Under the pieces are notes generated by a model. The model was not told the origin of the DNA, did no database searches, and was given only the letters and a program-made list of their open reading frames with translations. Below, piece by piece: positions 25,724 to 34,397 of a stretch of 64,000 bases of DNA (position 1 is its first letter; every line of letters begins with the position of its first letter). The DNA is taken from the NCBI RefSeq assembly GCF_003635165.1, contig NZ_ML058597.1, forward strand, positions 952,054-1,016,053, read 5' to 3'. Source of the stretch: Burkholderia sp. Nafp2/4-1b. Its GTDB lineage: Bacteria; Pseudomonadota; Gammaproteobacteria; Burkholderiales; Burkholderiaceae. The position numbers and the translations under genes are program-made.

Positions 25724-26473
25724 TCAGAGCAAGCCCATCCCGCCCGACGCGATGATTTCCGCGCCGACGATGAACGCGGATTCGGGCGCGCTCAGGTGCA
25801 GCACCGTCGACGCGATTTCGTCCGGCGTGCCGAACCGGCCGATCGGCACGAGTCCCTTGATCTTCTCGGCGGTTTCGTCGAGCGTCGCCGCGTCGAGCCC
25901 GAGCTTGCCGTACAGCGGCGTCTGGACCGGCCCGGGGCTCACGACGTTCACCCGCACGCCGTGCGGCAGCAGTTCCGTCGACAGCGTCTTCGCGAACGAA
26001 TTGACCGCCGCCTTGCTCGCCGCGTACACGGACGAACCGGGCATCCCGATGTGCGCGTTGATCGATCCGTTGATCACGATCGACGCGCCGCGGTTCAGCA
26101 GCGGCACCAATGCCTGGATCTGGAAATACGCGCCCTTCACGTTCGTGTCGAACACGAGATCCCACAACGCCTCGTCGATATCCGTGAACGGTGCGAGTTT
26201 CGCGACGCCCGCGTTGATGAACACGGCATCGAGCCGCGCGCCGGACGCCGCGATCGCATCCGCCAGCGCCCGCGCCGATGCGACGCTGCCGGCTTCGTTG
26301 CGGATCGCGAGCGCGCCGTCGCCGAGCGTGTCGCGGGCGGCGGCGAGCGTCTGCTCGTCACGACCGGTGATGATGACCCGCGCGCCTTCGGCCGCGAATG
26401 CCCGTGCGGCCGCCAGGCCGATCCCGCTGTTGCCGCCCGTGACGAGTACCGTTTTTCCTTCGAAGCGTTGCAT
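25724..26473 (-). CDS. SDR-family oxidoreductase
   Basis: A 249-residue classical SDR. Cofactor motif TGGNSGIGLAAA (about residues 11-22), NAG near 85-87, catalytic Ser in INGSINA and YAASK at about 150-154. GR after beta-2 (IITGRDE) favours NADP(H), as inference. The ATG at 26473 has AGGAGA seven bases upstream; the 28-residue upstream extension has no family character. A LysR gene precedes it on the same strand, and a 29-bp palindrome lies in the gap, so it is probably a LysR target. Confidence 0.91.
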   Translation of the reverse strand: MQRFEGKTVLVTGGNSGIGLAAARAFAAEGARVIITGRDEQTLAAARDTLGDGALAIRNEAGSVASARALADAIAASGARLDAVFINAGVAKLAPFTDIDEALWDLVFDTNVKGAYFQIQALVPLLNRGASIVINGSINAHIGMPGSSVYAASKAAVNSFAKTLSTELLPHGVRVNVVSPGPVQTPLYGKLGLDAATLDETAEKIKGLVPIGRFGTPDEIASTVLHLSAPESAFIVGAEIIASGGMGLL

Positions 26474-26555
26474 GACCTTCTCCTTTTGAACCGGTGAGTT
26501 GACCGTGAACACAGGATGCGCGCGGCGCGCAGCCTTGCCGTACGACCGGCGCGGC

Positions 26556-26584
26556 AAACATGTTCGAAATCTTCGAACATGTTT
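26556..26584. promoter_or_regulatory. 29-bp hyphenated perfect palindrome upstream of SDR gene
   Basis: Two 13-bp arms (AAACATGTTCGAA and its exact complement) around a 3-bp centre. It lies 83 bp before the SDR start and 42 bp past the LysR stop. This is much longer than chance allows in GC-rich DNA; an operator is most likely. Confidence 0.65.
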
Positions 26585-26626
26585 GATCGGGATCGGGCCG
26601 GGCAGTCGTACGATTGCGTGGCGGGC

Positions 26627-27544
26627 TTAGCCCGTCACGTCAATCCCGTCGAGCAGCCGCTGTGCGAGCCGCGGTTCGCGCAGTTGTTCGAGCCACCATT
26701 GCAGCGCGCGGCCGTCGCGGTCACCGCGCCATGCGACATACAGCACGTTCGGTTCGCGCGGATCGACCGTTTCCTTCTCCACCAGTTCGCCGCGCGCGAG
26801 CAGCGACGCCACCCGCCGGCGCGGCACCCAGCCGACGCCGAGCGCGTCGCGCTGCGCGAGGATCTTCGCGCGCATCGACGGCACCGCGAGCACCGGCTGG
26901 CCGCCGAGCAGTCCGTACGCGCGGCCGACCGCGCGCCGCGACGAATCGGCGACGACGACCGCGCGATGCGCGCCGATCGCGTCCCGCGTGAGCCGCTCGC
27001 TCGCTGCCGCAAGCGGATGGCGCGGCGATACCGCGAACACCCATTCCATCGCGCCCAGCTCGAACCATTTGAAGCCCGGAATCGCCGGCGGCTCGTTGGT
27101 CGCGCCGACGACCAGATCCGCGCGGCCGTCGCGCAGCGCTTCCCAGGTGCCACCGAGCACTTCGTGCGTAAAGCGCAGCGACACGCCGGACTCGAGCGCA
27201 TCGAACGCGCGGACGACCGGCAGCAGCGTATCGAACTCCAGCACCTCGTCGCTGACGATCCACAACCGGTCCTCCCAACCGCTCGCGACCTGCCGCACGC
27301 GCTGCGTGAGCCGCGCGACGTCCAGCGCGACGCGCGCCGCCTCGTCGGTCAGCAACTGGCCGGCCGGCGTGAGCTGCAGCCGGTAGCCGCGCCGGTCGAA
27401 CAGCAGCGCGTCGAAGCGCGTTTCGAGCTGCCGCGCGGCGTGCGACACCGTCGATGGCGCCTTGCCGAGCCGCGCGGCCGCCCGCGACAGGCTGCCGGTG
27501 GCGCGGATCGCATCGAGCAGCGCGAGTTCGTCTTCGGACAGCAT
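26627..27544 (-). CDS. LysR-family transcriptional regulator
   Basis: A 305-residue LysR regulator: winged helix at residues 1-60 (ELALLDAIRATGSLSRAAARLGKAPSTVSHA motif region) and a periplasmic-binding-like effector domain from about 88, with RADLVVGATNEPP in the usual ligand region. Same strand as the SDR gene that follows 153 bp downstream; between them is a long palindrome. Divergent from the MocR-type gene. Either neighbour could be its target. Confidence 0.9.
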   Translation of the reverse strand: MLSEDELALLDAIRATGSLSRAAARLGKAPSTVSHAARQLETRFDALLFDRRGYRLQLTPAGQLLTDEAARVALDVARLTQRVRQVASGWEDRLWIVSDEVLEFDTLLPVVRAFDALESGVSLRFTHEVLGGTWEALRDGRADLVVGATNEPPAIPGFKWFELGAMEWVFAVSPRHPLAAASERLTRDAIGAHRAVVVADSSRRAVGRAYGLLGGQPVLAVPSMRAKILAQRDALGVGWVPRRRVASLLARGELVEKETVDPREPNVLYVAWRGDRDGRALQWWLEQLREPRLAQRLLDGIDVTG

Positions 27545-27853
27545 GCGGGCACTCCGGTCGGGGGTTGGGATGGATCGTAAGGCAGCGGCGGCCGGCGGTC
27601 CAATCAAATGGTGCCGCGCCGCGATAGGCGGCGGCCCGTTAGCCCGGCAGCCCGGTTCCGGCGGATCCCCCCCGGCCCGTATTCTCCGGCGATGCCTCAT
27701 CCAGCACAGCCGAACGGCCCCTCCGTTCCAGCGGCACCACGCCGTTTTCCCGGCCGCGCAACGCCACCCGCGCGCCCCCGAATGCCGATCCGCTCCGCGC
27801 GCTTCCGGTATGCTGATCAACATCAAATTCCCGCATTCGAGGTAACCACTGCG
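27545..27853. other. 309-bp divergent LysR/MocR intergenic region
   Basis: No gene seen on either strand. A TATGCT hexamer at 27809-27814, followed by TGATCAACATCA with an inverted TGAT/ATCA, is a possible promoter-operator for the MocR-type gene. No good -35 accompanies it. Confidence 0.4.
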
Positions 27854-29326
27854 ATGGACATCGCGATCCGTATCGAAGGCCGCCATGACCTGACCGGACA
27901 AATCTTCCGGCAGTTGCGCACCGCGATCGTCGACGGGCGGCTCGAAGCCGGTGCCCGCCTGCCGTCTACCCGCGATCTCGCGAAGCAGCTCGGCGTGTCG
28001 CGCAAGACGACGCTCGACGCGTTCGAGCGCCTCGTCGCCGAGGGCTTCCTGAACACACGTGCGGGCGACGGCACGTTCGTCGCCGACGGCCTCGCACGCG
28101 TGCCGCACGCGGCGGCGGCCTCGACGCCGTCGCTGGTCGACGACACACCGCCGACCCATGCGGTCGACGCACGCGCGCTGTGGGACGAGTTGCCCGACGC
28201 GCTCGCGATGCCCGCGCCGCAGGACGCCCCCGCCTTCGACTTCCGCGGCGGCGTGACCGACAAGACGCTGTTCCCGTTCGACGCGTGGCGCCGCTGTCTG
28301 CATCACGCGTTGCGCCAGCAAGCGCGCGGCCCCGGCCAGTACCACGACCCGGCCGGCGATCCGCAGCTGCGCGGCGCGATCGCGCGCTACGTCGCGTTCA
28401 GCCGTGCGGTTGCGTGCGGCTGGGACGACGTGCTCGTCACGCAAGGCGCGCAACAGGCGCTCGACCTGCTCGCGCGCGTGGTCGTGCGGCCGGGTGACGT
28501 CGTCGCGGTCGAGAATCCCGGCTATCCGCCGGCACGCGCGGCATTCGCGTCACTCGGCGCGACGGTGATCGGCGTGCCGGTCGACGCGCACGGCCTTGTC
28601 ACCGAACGGCTGCCCGACGAAGCGCGGCTCGTGTACGTGACGCCGTCGCACCAGTTCCCGCTCGGGATGCCGATGACGCTGGACCGGCGCGTCGCGCTGC
28701 TCGAATGGGCGCAGCGCCGCCGCGCGGTGATCATCGAGGACGACTACGACGGCGAATTCCGCTTCGAAGGCCGGCCGGTCGAGTCGCTGAAGAGTCTCGA
28801 CCGCACGGGCCTCGTCGCGTACGTCGGCACGTTCTCGAAGACGATCTTTCCTGAACTGCGGATCGGCTACGCGATTCCGCCACGCGCGCTGCGCGGCGCG
28901 CTCGCCAAGGCGAAACAGATCGTCGACTGGCACACCTGCACGCTGACGCAGGCGGCGCTCGCGCGCTTCATGTTCGAAGGCGACTTCGCGCGGCATCTGC
29001 GGCGTGTGCAGAAGCACTACGACGCGCGCCGCAAGATGCTGCTCGCGCATCTGCGCGGCGGCCTCGCGCCGTGGTTCGACACGATCGTGCCGACCGCCGG
29101 GATCCACCTCGCCGCGCACCTGAAACCGGGGCTCGATGAAGCCGTGTTGATCCGCGCGGCCCGTCAGCATGACATCGGTCTGTACGGGATTTCGGCGTTC
29201 CACGTCGGCTCGGCGGCCCGCGCGGGGCTGCTGTTCGGCTATGGCGGGATCGACGCGCTGCGCATCGATACCGCGCTTGCGAAACTCGCCGCGCTGCTGG
29301 GCTCGGGCCATCTCGGCGGCGGCTAG
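27854..29326 (+). CDS. MocR-type (GntR + aminotransferase) regulator, PdxR-like
   Basis: A 490-residue fusion regulator. The N-terminal GntR winged helix (about 5-75) has LPSTRDLAKQLGVSRKTTLDAFERL. A fold-type-I aminotransferase-like domain (about 120-480) has the PLP Schiff-base lysine at Lys329 in GTFSKTIFPELRIGY and the Asp/Tyr pair in IIEDDYDGEF. Known members bind PLP and control PLP synthesis or amino-acid genes. The next genes on the same strand encode an AhpD-like protein and a cupin, so here the target may be those rather than PLP synthesis. The ATG at 27854 follows GAGGT. Confidence 0.92.
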   Translation: MDIAIRIEGRHDLTGQIFRQLRTAIVDGRLEAGARLPSTRDLAKQLGVSRKTTLDAFERLVAEGFLNTRAGDGTFVADGLARVPHAAAASTPSLVDDTPPTHAVDARALWDELPDALAMPAPQDAPAFDFRGGVTDKTLFPFDAWRRCLHHALRQQARGPGQYHDPAGDPQLRGAIARYVAFSRAVACGWDDVLVTQGAQQALDLLARVVVRPGDVVAVENPGYPPARAAFASLGATVIGVPVDAHGLVTERLPDEARLVYVTPSHQFPLGMPMTLDRRVALLEWAQRRRAVIIEDDYDGEFRFEGRPVESLKSLDRTGLVAYVGTFSKTIFPELRIGYAIPPRALRGALAKAKQIVDWHTCTLTQAALARFMFEGDFARHLRRVQKHYDARRKMLLAHLRGGLAPWFDTIVPTAGIHLAAHLKPGLDEAVLIRAARQHDIGLYGISAFHVGSAARAGLLFGYGGIDALRIDTALAKLAALLGSGHLGGG

Positions 29327-29446
29327 CGGGTCCTAGCCAACTGGTTACCTCATTTTCCCCAGAATTGGCCATTCAAGCAGTCCAGTGACATGCTTAAAGT
29401 GGGTCCTGTCGCGCCGCCGTGCGCACCAACCGAAAGAGGACCCGCC

Positions 29447-29884
29447 ATGCAACCGCGCCTGAATTTCTATGCCGCCAGCCCGAATGCAATCAAGGTGATG
29501 CGCAACGCCGAGGAATTCCTCGCGAAGAGCTCGATCGAGAAGCCGCTCGCCGAACTCGTCCGGCTGCGTGCGTCGCAGATCAACGGCTGCGCGTTCTGCG
29601 TCGACATGCACACCACCGATGCGCGCAAGGGCGGCGAGACCGACCGCCGTCTCGCGGCCGTCGTCGTGTGGCGCGAAACGCCGTTCTTCACCGAACGCGA
29701 ACGCGCGGCGCTGGAGTGGACCGAAGCGCTGACGCTCGTCGCCGACAATCACGTGCCGGACGCCGTGTGGGAAGCCGTGAAGCCGCATTTCAGCGACGAG
29801 GAACTGTTCGACCTGTCGATGCTGATCGCGACGATCAATTCGTGGAACCGCTTCGCGATCGCGTTCCGCAAGATGCCCGAGTAA
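29447..29884 (+). CDS. AhpD-like carboxymuconolactone decarboxylase family protein
   Basis: A 145-residue alpha-helical protein of the CMD/AhpD family. The AhpD-type redox centre is intact: NGCAFCVDMH with Cys48, Cys51 and His55, and an upstream Glu in the E..RLRASQ helix. Such proteins reduce peroxides or act as thiol oxidoreductases. The start at 29447 follows AAAGAGGA; a longer in-frame start would add 19 residues without family character. A cupin gene follows 11 bp later, so the two are co-translated. MocR regulators often sit beside this AhpD-cupin pair. Confidence 0.9.
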   Translation: MQPRLNFYAASPNAIKVMRNAEEFLAKSSIEKPLAELVRLRASQINGCAFCVDMHTTDARKGGETDRRLAAVVVWRETPFFTERERAALEWTEALTLVADNHVPDAVWEAVKPHFSDEELFDLSMLIATINSWNRFAIAFRKMPE

Positions 29885-29895
29885 AGGGGGCGACG

Positions 29896-30321
29896 ATGAT
29901 GCGCCCCCGCTCCACGCTCCGTCGCGCGCTGTTGTGCGCGTCGCTCGCGCTCGGCGCCGCGCTGCCGGTTGCCGCCGACGCGCACGATGCCGGCGACAAC
30001 GTGCACGCGATCATGCGAGAAGCCGTGCCCGAAGCGCCCGGCAAGCTCGCCGTCGTCGCGACCGTCGACTATGCGCCCGGCCAGGCTTCCGAGCCGCACA
30101 AACACCTCGGCTCGGTGTTCGCGGTCGTGTCGAAAGGCGAAGTGCTGTCGCAGGTCAACGGCGGCCCCGTGCATCGCTATCGCGCCGGCGAAGGCTGGTA
30201 CGAACCGCCTGGCTCGCGCCATCAGGTGTCGCGCAATGCGAGCGCGACCGAGCCCGCGCAACTCGTCGTGTTCGGGCTCACCGGCGAACACGATCCGCTG
30301 AAGTCGCCGATCGATCAGTAA
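29896..30321 (+). CDS. Exported cupin-domain protein
   Basis: A 141-residue protein with a secretion signal (residues 1-29, ending VAADAHD) and one small cupin barrel. Metal-ligand-like residues appear in PHKHLGSVF and PPGSRHQVSRN. The adjacent ATG at 29899 is an equal start choice, and an AAGGGGG ribosome site precedes both. It is translationally coupled to the AhpD-like gene and probably works with it, perhaps in periplasmic detoxification, which is inference. Confidence 0.86.
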   Translation: MMRPRSTLRRALLCASLALGAALPVAADAHDAGDNVHAIMREAVPEAPGKLAVVATVDYAPGQASEPHKHLGSVFAVVSKGEVLSQVNGGPVHRYRAGEGWYEPPGSRHQVSRNASATEPAQLVVFGLTGEHDPLKSPIDQ

Positions 30322-30332
30322 CGATGCTGGAG

Positions 30333-30360
30333 GGGCGCGTGCCGTGGCAGGCACGCGCCC
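30333..30360 (+). terminator. Hairpin after cupin gene
   Basis: GGGCGCGTGCC, a 6-base loop and its exact 11-base complement, 11 bp after the cupin stop. No T-run follows, but the position fits an operon end. Confidence 0.55.
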
Positions 30361-30595
30361 GAGCTGCGCTGCCCGTGCCGCGCAGTTGCGTCAACGGTCC
30401 CGGGCCGCGACCCGGCTTTGCCATCCTCAAACACCTCCCCGGCGGTACCCGCCGCTGGCTCTCCTTCGGTTTCCCCATTAGCCGTTCCCTACATTCCACC
30501 CGCGGCACCCACTCGTTTACCGCGCCGCCGCCCCGCGATCCCGCACCACGCCTCGCCGCCCAGCCAGCCGCGCCCACGCGCGCGAAAACCCTTCC

Positions 30596-30624
30596 TTGAA
30601 ATTAACTAACTCATCAATTAGCGT
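30596..30624 (+). promoter_or_regulatory. Promoter/operator of TetR-led efflux operon
   Basis: TTGAAA, 17 bases, TAGCGT. An imperfect 16-bp palindrome CTAACTCATCAATTAG (30606-30621) covers the spacer and the -10. The predicted start site falls at or within a base or two of the ATG at 30632, suggesting a leaderless, self-repressed mRNA. Confidence 0.55.
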
Positions 30625-30631
30625 CGTCTGC

Positions 30632-31330
30632 ATGAACGCGAAAGCCACCGTCGCCCGGCCGCGCGGACGCCGCCCGTCGGTGGACGATTTCGACCTGCGC
30701 GACCACATGCTCGACGTCGCGATCCAGTTGTTCGCGGAACGCGGCATCGCCGCGACGACGGTCGCGCAGATCGCCGCGGCCGCCGGCGTCACGTCGGCAA
30801 TGGTCCATTACTACTTCACGAATCGCGAGCAGCTGCTCGATGCCATCGTCGAGGAGCGGCTTGCGCAGGCGATCGCGTTCGTGTGGCGGCCCACTGCTCC
30901 GCACACCGAAAACGATCCGTTCGCGCTCGTCGCCGAACTCGTCGACCGGCTCTTCGACGTCACGCACCGGATGCCGTGGCTGCCGTCGATCTGGCTGCGC
31001 GAGATCGTCCATGAAGGCGGGCTGCTGCGCGAGCGGATGGTCCGGCGCATTCCGCTCGAGCAGGTCGGGCGTTTCGCCGAACGCATCCGCGCCGCGCAAC
31101 ATGGCGGCACGCTGAATCCGTCGCTCGAACCGGCGTTCCTGTTTCATTCGATCATCGCGCTCGTGATGCTGCCGCTCGCGACCGCGAAGCTGTGGCAAAG
31201 CGCGCGCGGCCTGCCGCCGATCGATCGCGACGTGCTGCATCGCCATGTCCGCGCGCTGCTCGACTCCGGAATCCAGCCGCCCGACCCCGCGCCGGATGCG
31301 CGCGCACGCTCGCCACGGAGGCGCTCGTGA
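30632..31330 (+). CDS. TetR-family regulator (CecR/YbiH-like) of ABC efflux operon
   Basis: A 232-residue TetR protein. The N-terminal helix-turn-helix (about 22-70) has LFAERGIAATTVAQIAAAAGVTSAMVHYYF, and a ligand domain with a PWLPSIWLREIVHEGG segment follows. It is the first gene of an operon encoding an HlyD adaptor, ABC ATPase, ABC-2 permease and outer membrane factor, the same set that E. coli CecR (YbiH) controls through ybhGFSR. The stop overlaps the GTG of the adaptor gene. No ribosome site precedes the ATG, and a palindrome sits directly upstream. Confidence 0.9.
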   Translation: MNAKATVARPRGRRPSVDDFDLRDHMLDVAIQLFAERGIAATTVAQIAAAAGVTSAMVHYYFTNREQLLDAIVEERLAQAIAFVWRPTAPHTENDPFALVAELVDRLFDVTHRMPWLPSIWLREIVHEGGLLRERMVRRIPLEQVGRFAERIRAAQHGGTLNPSLEPAFLFHSIIALVMLPLATAKLWQSARGLPPIDRDVLHRHVRALLDSGIQPPDPAPDARARSPRRRS

Positions 31331-32292
31331 GCACGGCCCGTGCGCTGCCGCTCGCGCTTGCCGCCGCCGGTGCGCTGCTCGCCGCTTGCGGCCGGCCGGC
31401 GGACGACGGCAACGCATACCAAGGCTATGTCGAAGGCGAATTCGTGTACCTGTCGTCATCGCAGGCGGGCACGCTGACGCAACTGTCGGTCGAACGCGGG
31501 CAGGCCGTCGCGGCCGGTACGCCGGTGTTTGCGCTCGACGCGGTCAGCGAAACGGCCGCGCTGCAGCAGGCGCAACATCAGCTCACGGCCGCCCGCGCGC
31601 AGCTTGCCGACCTGCAGACCGGCAAGCGCCCGCCGGAAGTCGCCGTCACGCGCGCGCAGCTGGCGCAGGCCACCGCGCAGGCCGCGCGGGCCGCCGCGCA
31701 GCTCGCGCGCGACGAACGCCAGTACGCGGCCGGCGGGCTGTCGAAACAGCAGCTCGACGATACGCGCGCGGCCGCGCAGACGACTGCCGCGCAAATGCGC
31801 GAGTTGCAGAACCAGGTCGACGTCGCGCGCTTGCCGGGCCGCGCGCAGCAGGTCGCCGCGCAGGCCGCGCAGGTCGATGCCGCCCAGGCCGCAGTGGCCG
31901 AAGCGCAGTGGAAGCTCGACCAGAAGCGCGTGGCCGCACCGGCCGCCGGACGCGTGTACGACACGCTTTACCGCGTCGGCGAATGGGTGCAGGCCGGCAA
32001 TCCGGTCGTGCAGATGCTGCCGCCGCAGAACCTGAAGGTGCGCTTCTTCGTGCCGGAGGCCGCGATCGCATCGCTCGCGCCGGGGCGCACGATCGCGATC
32101 CATTGCGACGGCTGTGCGGCCGACGTGCCCGCACGCATCACGTACGTGTCGAGCAACGCCGAATACACGCCTCCAGTAATCTACAGCAACGAGAGCCGGA
32201 CCAAGCTCGTGTTCATGGTCGAGGCGCGCCCCGCGCCCGCCGACGCGCCGAAACTGCATCCGGGCCAGCCCGTCACCGTGAGGGTGCGATGA
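31327..32292 (+). CDS. HlyD-type adaptor lipoprotein of ABC-2 efflux system
   Basis: A 321-residue membrane fusion protein with a lipoprotein signal (LLAAC, Cys21), unlike the membrane-anchored adaptor of the RND operon. Lipoyl halves (GTLTQLSVERGQAVAAGTPVF, and APAAGRVYDTLYRVGEWVQAGNPVV) flank a long coiled hairpin rich in Ala and Gln (about 75-205). It begins with GTG overlapping the TetR stop (GTGA) and ends overlapping the ATPase start. It would bridge the ABC-2 permease and the outer membrane factor encoded downstream. Confidence 0.91.
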   Translation: MSTARALPLALAAAGALLAACGRPADDGNAYQGYVEGEFVYLSSSQAGTLTQLSVERGQAVAAGTPVFALDAVSETAALQQAQHQLTAARAQLADLQTGKRPPEVAVTRAQLAQATAQAARAAAQLARDERQYAAGGLSKQQLDDTRAAAQTTAAQMRELQNQVDVARLPGRAQQVAAQAAQVDAAQAAVAEAQWKLDQKRVAAPAAGRVYDTLYRVGEWVQAGNPVVQMLPPQNLKVRFFVPEAAIASLAPGRTIAIHCDGCAADVPARITYVSSNAEYTPPVIYSNESRTKLVFMVEARPAPADAPKLHPGQPVTVRVR

Positions 32293-33236
32293 ACGCGCAG
32301 CCGGCTCCGTACGCGATCGATGTCGACCGCCTGAACAAGCGGTTCGGCGACAAGCACGTCGTGAAGGACGTGTCGCTGCGCGTCGCGCGCGGCGAGATCT
32401 TCGGCTTTCTCGGCCCGAACGGCAGCGGCAAGACCACGTCGATCCGGATGATGTGCGGGCTGCTCACGCCCGACTCGGGCAGCGGCACCTGCCTCGGCTA
32501 CGACATCGTGCGCGACAGCGCGCAGATCAAGCGGCGCGTCGGCTACATGACGCAGCGCTTCTCGTACTGGGAAGACCTGTCGATCCGCGAGAATCTCGAT
32601 TTCGTCGCGCGCGTGTACGGGATGCCCGATCGCCGCGCGGCCGTCGCGCGCGCACTCGACGGGCTCGGCCTCGCGAGCCGTGCGGACCAGCTCACGGGCG
32701 CGCTGTCCGGCGGCTGGAAGCAGCGCCTTGCGCTGGCCGCGTGCATGCTGCACGAGCCCGAACTGCTGCTGCTCGACGAGCCGACCGCCGGCGTCGACCC
32801 GGCCGCGCGCCGCGACTTCTGGGAAGAACTCCATCGGCTCGCCGCGCAAGGGATCTCGGTGCTCGTCAGCACGCACTACATGGACGAAGCCGAGCGCTGC
32901 CACAAGCTCGCGTACATCGCATACGGCGAACTGCTCGCGCAGGGCACGTCGGCCGAGATCATCGCGTCGCAGCAGCTGTCGACCCGCGTGGTCACCGGCG
33001 CGCATCTGGCCGAGCTGGCCGCGCGTCTGCGCACGATGCCCGGCATCGACCAGACGGTCGTGTTCGGCTCGGTGCTGCACGTGAGCGGCCGCGATCCCGC
33101 ACAGCTCGACGCGACGCTCGCGCAGGTCTGCGGCGACGCATCGTGTCAGGTCGCATCGATCGACACCGGGCTCGAGGACGTGTTCATCTACATGATGGGC
33201 CGCGCGCCCGGCCCCGCCGGCGGAGCGCCGGCATGA
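32289..33236 (+). CDS. ABC-2 transporter ATPase
   Basis: A 315-residue ATPase. Walker A GPNGSGKTT (42-50), Q-loop in YMTQRFSYWEDLS, signature LSGGWKQR, Walker B LLLLDEPTAGVD and switch His in VSTHYMDEAE. The C-terminal extension of ~90 residues is usual for ABC-2 drug or polysaccharide exporters. E. coli YbhF carries two such domains; here there is one. The ATG overlaps the adaptor stop (ATGA). Confidence 0.93.
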   Translation: MNAQPAPYAIDVDRLNKRFGDKHVVKDVSLRVARGEIFGFLGPNGSGKTTSIRMMCGLLTPDSGSGTCLGYDIVRDSAQIKRRVGYMTQRFSYWEDLSIRENLDFVARVYGMPDRRAAVARALDGLGLASRADQLTGALSGGWKQRLALAACMLHEPELLLLDEPTAGVDPAARRDFWEELHRLAAQGISVLVSTHYMDEAERCHKLAYIAYGELLAQGTSAEIIASQQLSTRVVTGAHLAELAARLRTMPGIDQTVVFGSVLHVSGRDPAQLDATLAQVCGDASCQVASIDTGLEDVFIYMMGRAPGPAGGAPA

Positions 33237-34387
33237 GCGCGCGGGCGAGCCTGCGCGGCGCGTTCTCGGTCGCGCGCTGGTGGAGCATCGTGCTGAAGGA
33301 ATTCCTGCAGCTGCGCCGCGATCGCGTGACGTTCGCGATGATCGTCGGCGTGCCGATCATCCAGCTCACGCTGTTCGGCTTCGCGATCAACACCGATCCG
33401 AAACACCTGCCGACCGCGGTGATCGTCGCCGATCAGAGCCCGTTCGCGCGTAGCTTCGTCGCCGCGATGCGCAACTCGGCCTACTTCGACATCGTCGGGA
33501 CGCTGCCCGACGACGCCGCCGGCCGGCATGCGCTCGCACGCGGCGACGTGCAGTTCGTACTGAGCGTGCCGGCCGATTTCTCGACGCGGCTACTGCGCGG
33601 CGAGCGTCCGTCGCTGCTGGTCGAGGCGGACGCGACCGATCCCGTCGCGACCGCGTCGGCGATCGGCGCGCTGCAGGGGCTCGTGCAGCCCGTCGCGGAC
33701 AAGGACCTGACCGGCCCGCTCGCGCACCTGAACGGCCGCCCGCCGGCGTTCGACGTCGTGCTGCACCGCCTGTACAACCCGGAAGGCATCACGCAGTACA
33801 ACGTCGTGCCCGGCCTGATGGGCGTGATCCTGACGATGACGATGGTGATGATGACGGGCCTCGCGATCACGCGCGAACGCGAGCGCGGCACGATGGAGAA
33901 CCTGCTCGCGACGCCCGTACGGCCGCTCGAGGTGATGACGGGCAAGATCGTCCCGTACGTGTTCATCGGGCTGATCCAGGTGTCGATCATTCTCGCCGCC
34001 GCGCGTTATGTGTTCGACGTGCCGTTCGTCGGCGGCGCGTTCGCGATCTACCTGTCCGCGCTGCTGTTCATCGCCGCGAACCTGACCGTCGGCATCACGC
34101 TGTCGTCGCTGGCGCAGAACCAGCTGCAGGCGATGCAGCTCGCGGTGTTCTACTTCCTGCCGAACATCCTGCTGTCGGGTTTCATGTTCCCGTTCGCCGG
34201 CATGCCGAAATGGGCGCAGTTCATCGGCAACCTGCTGCCGCTCACCTACTTCAACCGGCTCGTGCGCGGCATCCTGCTCAAAGGCAACGCATGGGCCGAC
34301 CTGTGGCCGTCCGTGTGGCCGGTCGCGCTCTTCACCGTCGTCGTGATGGGTGTCGCGCTGCGCTTCTACCGGCGCACGCTCGACTAG
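33233..34387 (+). CDS. ABC-2 transporter permease
   Basis: A 384-residue ABC-2 permease. TM1 (about 30-50) is followed by a large extracytoplasmic domain (about 50-185) and five C-terminal helices with the family block TRERERGTMENLLATPVRPLEVMTGKIVPY. It resembles YbhS/YbhR. Only one permease is encoded, so a homodimer is likely, in contrast to the YbhS-YbhR pair. The ATG overlaps the ATPase stop, and the stop is embedded in the AGGAGG ribosome site of the next gene. Confidence 0.92.
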   Translation: MSARASLRGAFSVARWWSIVLKEFLQLRRDRVTFAMIVGVPIIQLTLFGFAINTDPKHLPTAVIVADQSPFARSFVAAMRNSAYFDIVGTLPDDAAGRHALARGDVQFVLSVPADFSTRLLRGERPSLLVEADATDPVATASAIGALQGLVQPVADKDLTGPLAHLNGRPPAFDVVLHRLYNPEGITQYNVVPGLMGVILTMTMVMMTGLAITRERERGTMENLLATPVRPLEVMTGKIVPYVFIGLIQVSIILAAARYVFDVPFVGGAFAIYLSALLFIAANLTVGITLSSLAQNQLQAMQLAVFYFLPNILLSGFMFPFAGMPKWAQFIGNLLPLTYFNRLVRGILLKGNAWADLWPSVWPVALFTVVVMGVALRFYRRTLD

Positions 34388-34397
34388 GAGGCGCGCG

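Larger units (their letters stand above)
30322..30631. other. 310-bp region between cupin gene and TetR operon
   Basis: No gene seen. It begins with a terminator-like hairpin (30333-30360) and ends with the TetR promoter-operator (30596-30624). The middle part is featureless and GC-rich. Confidence 0.5.
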
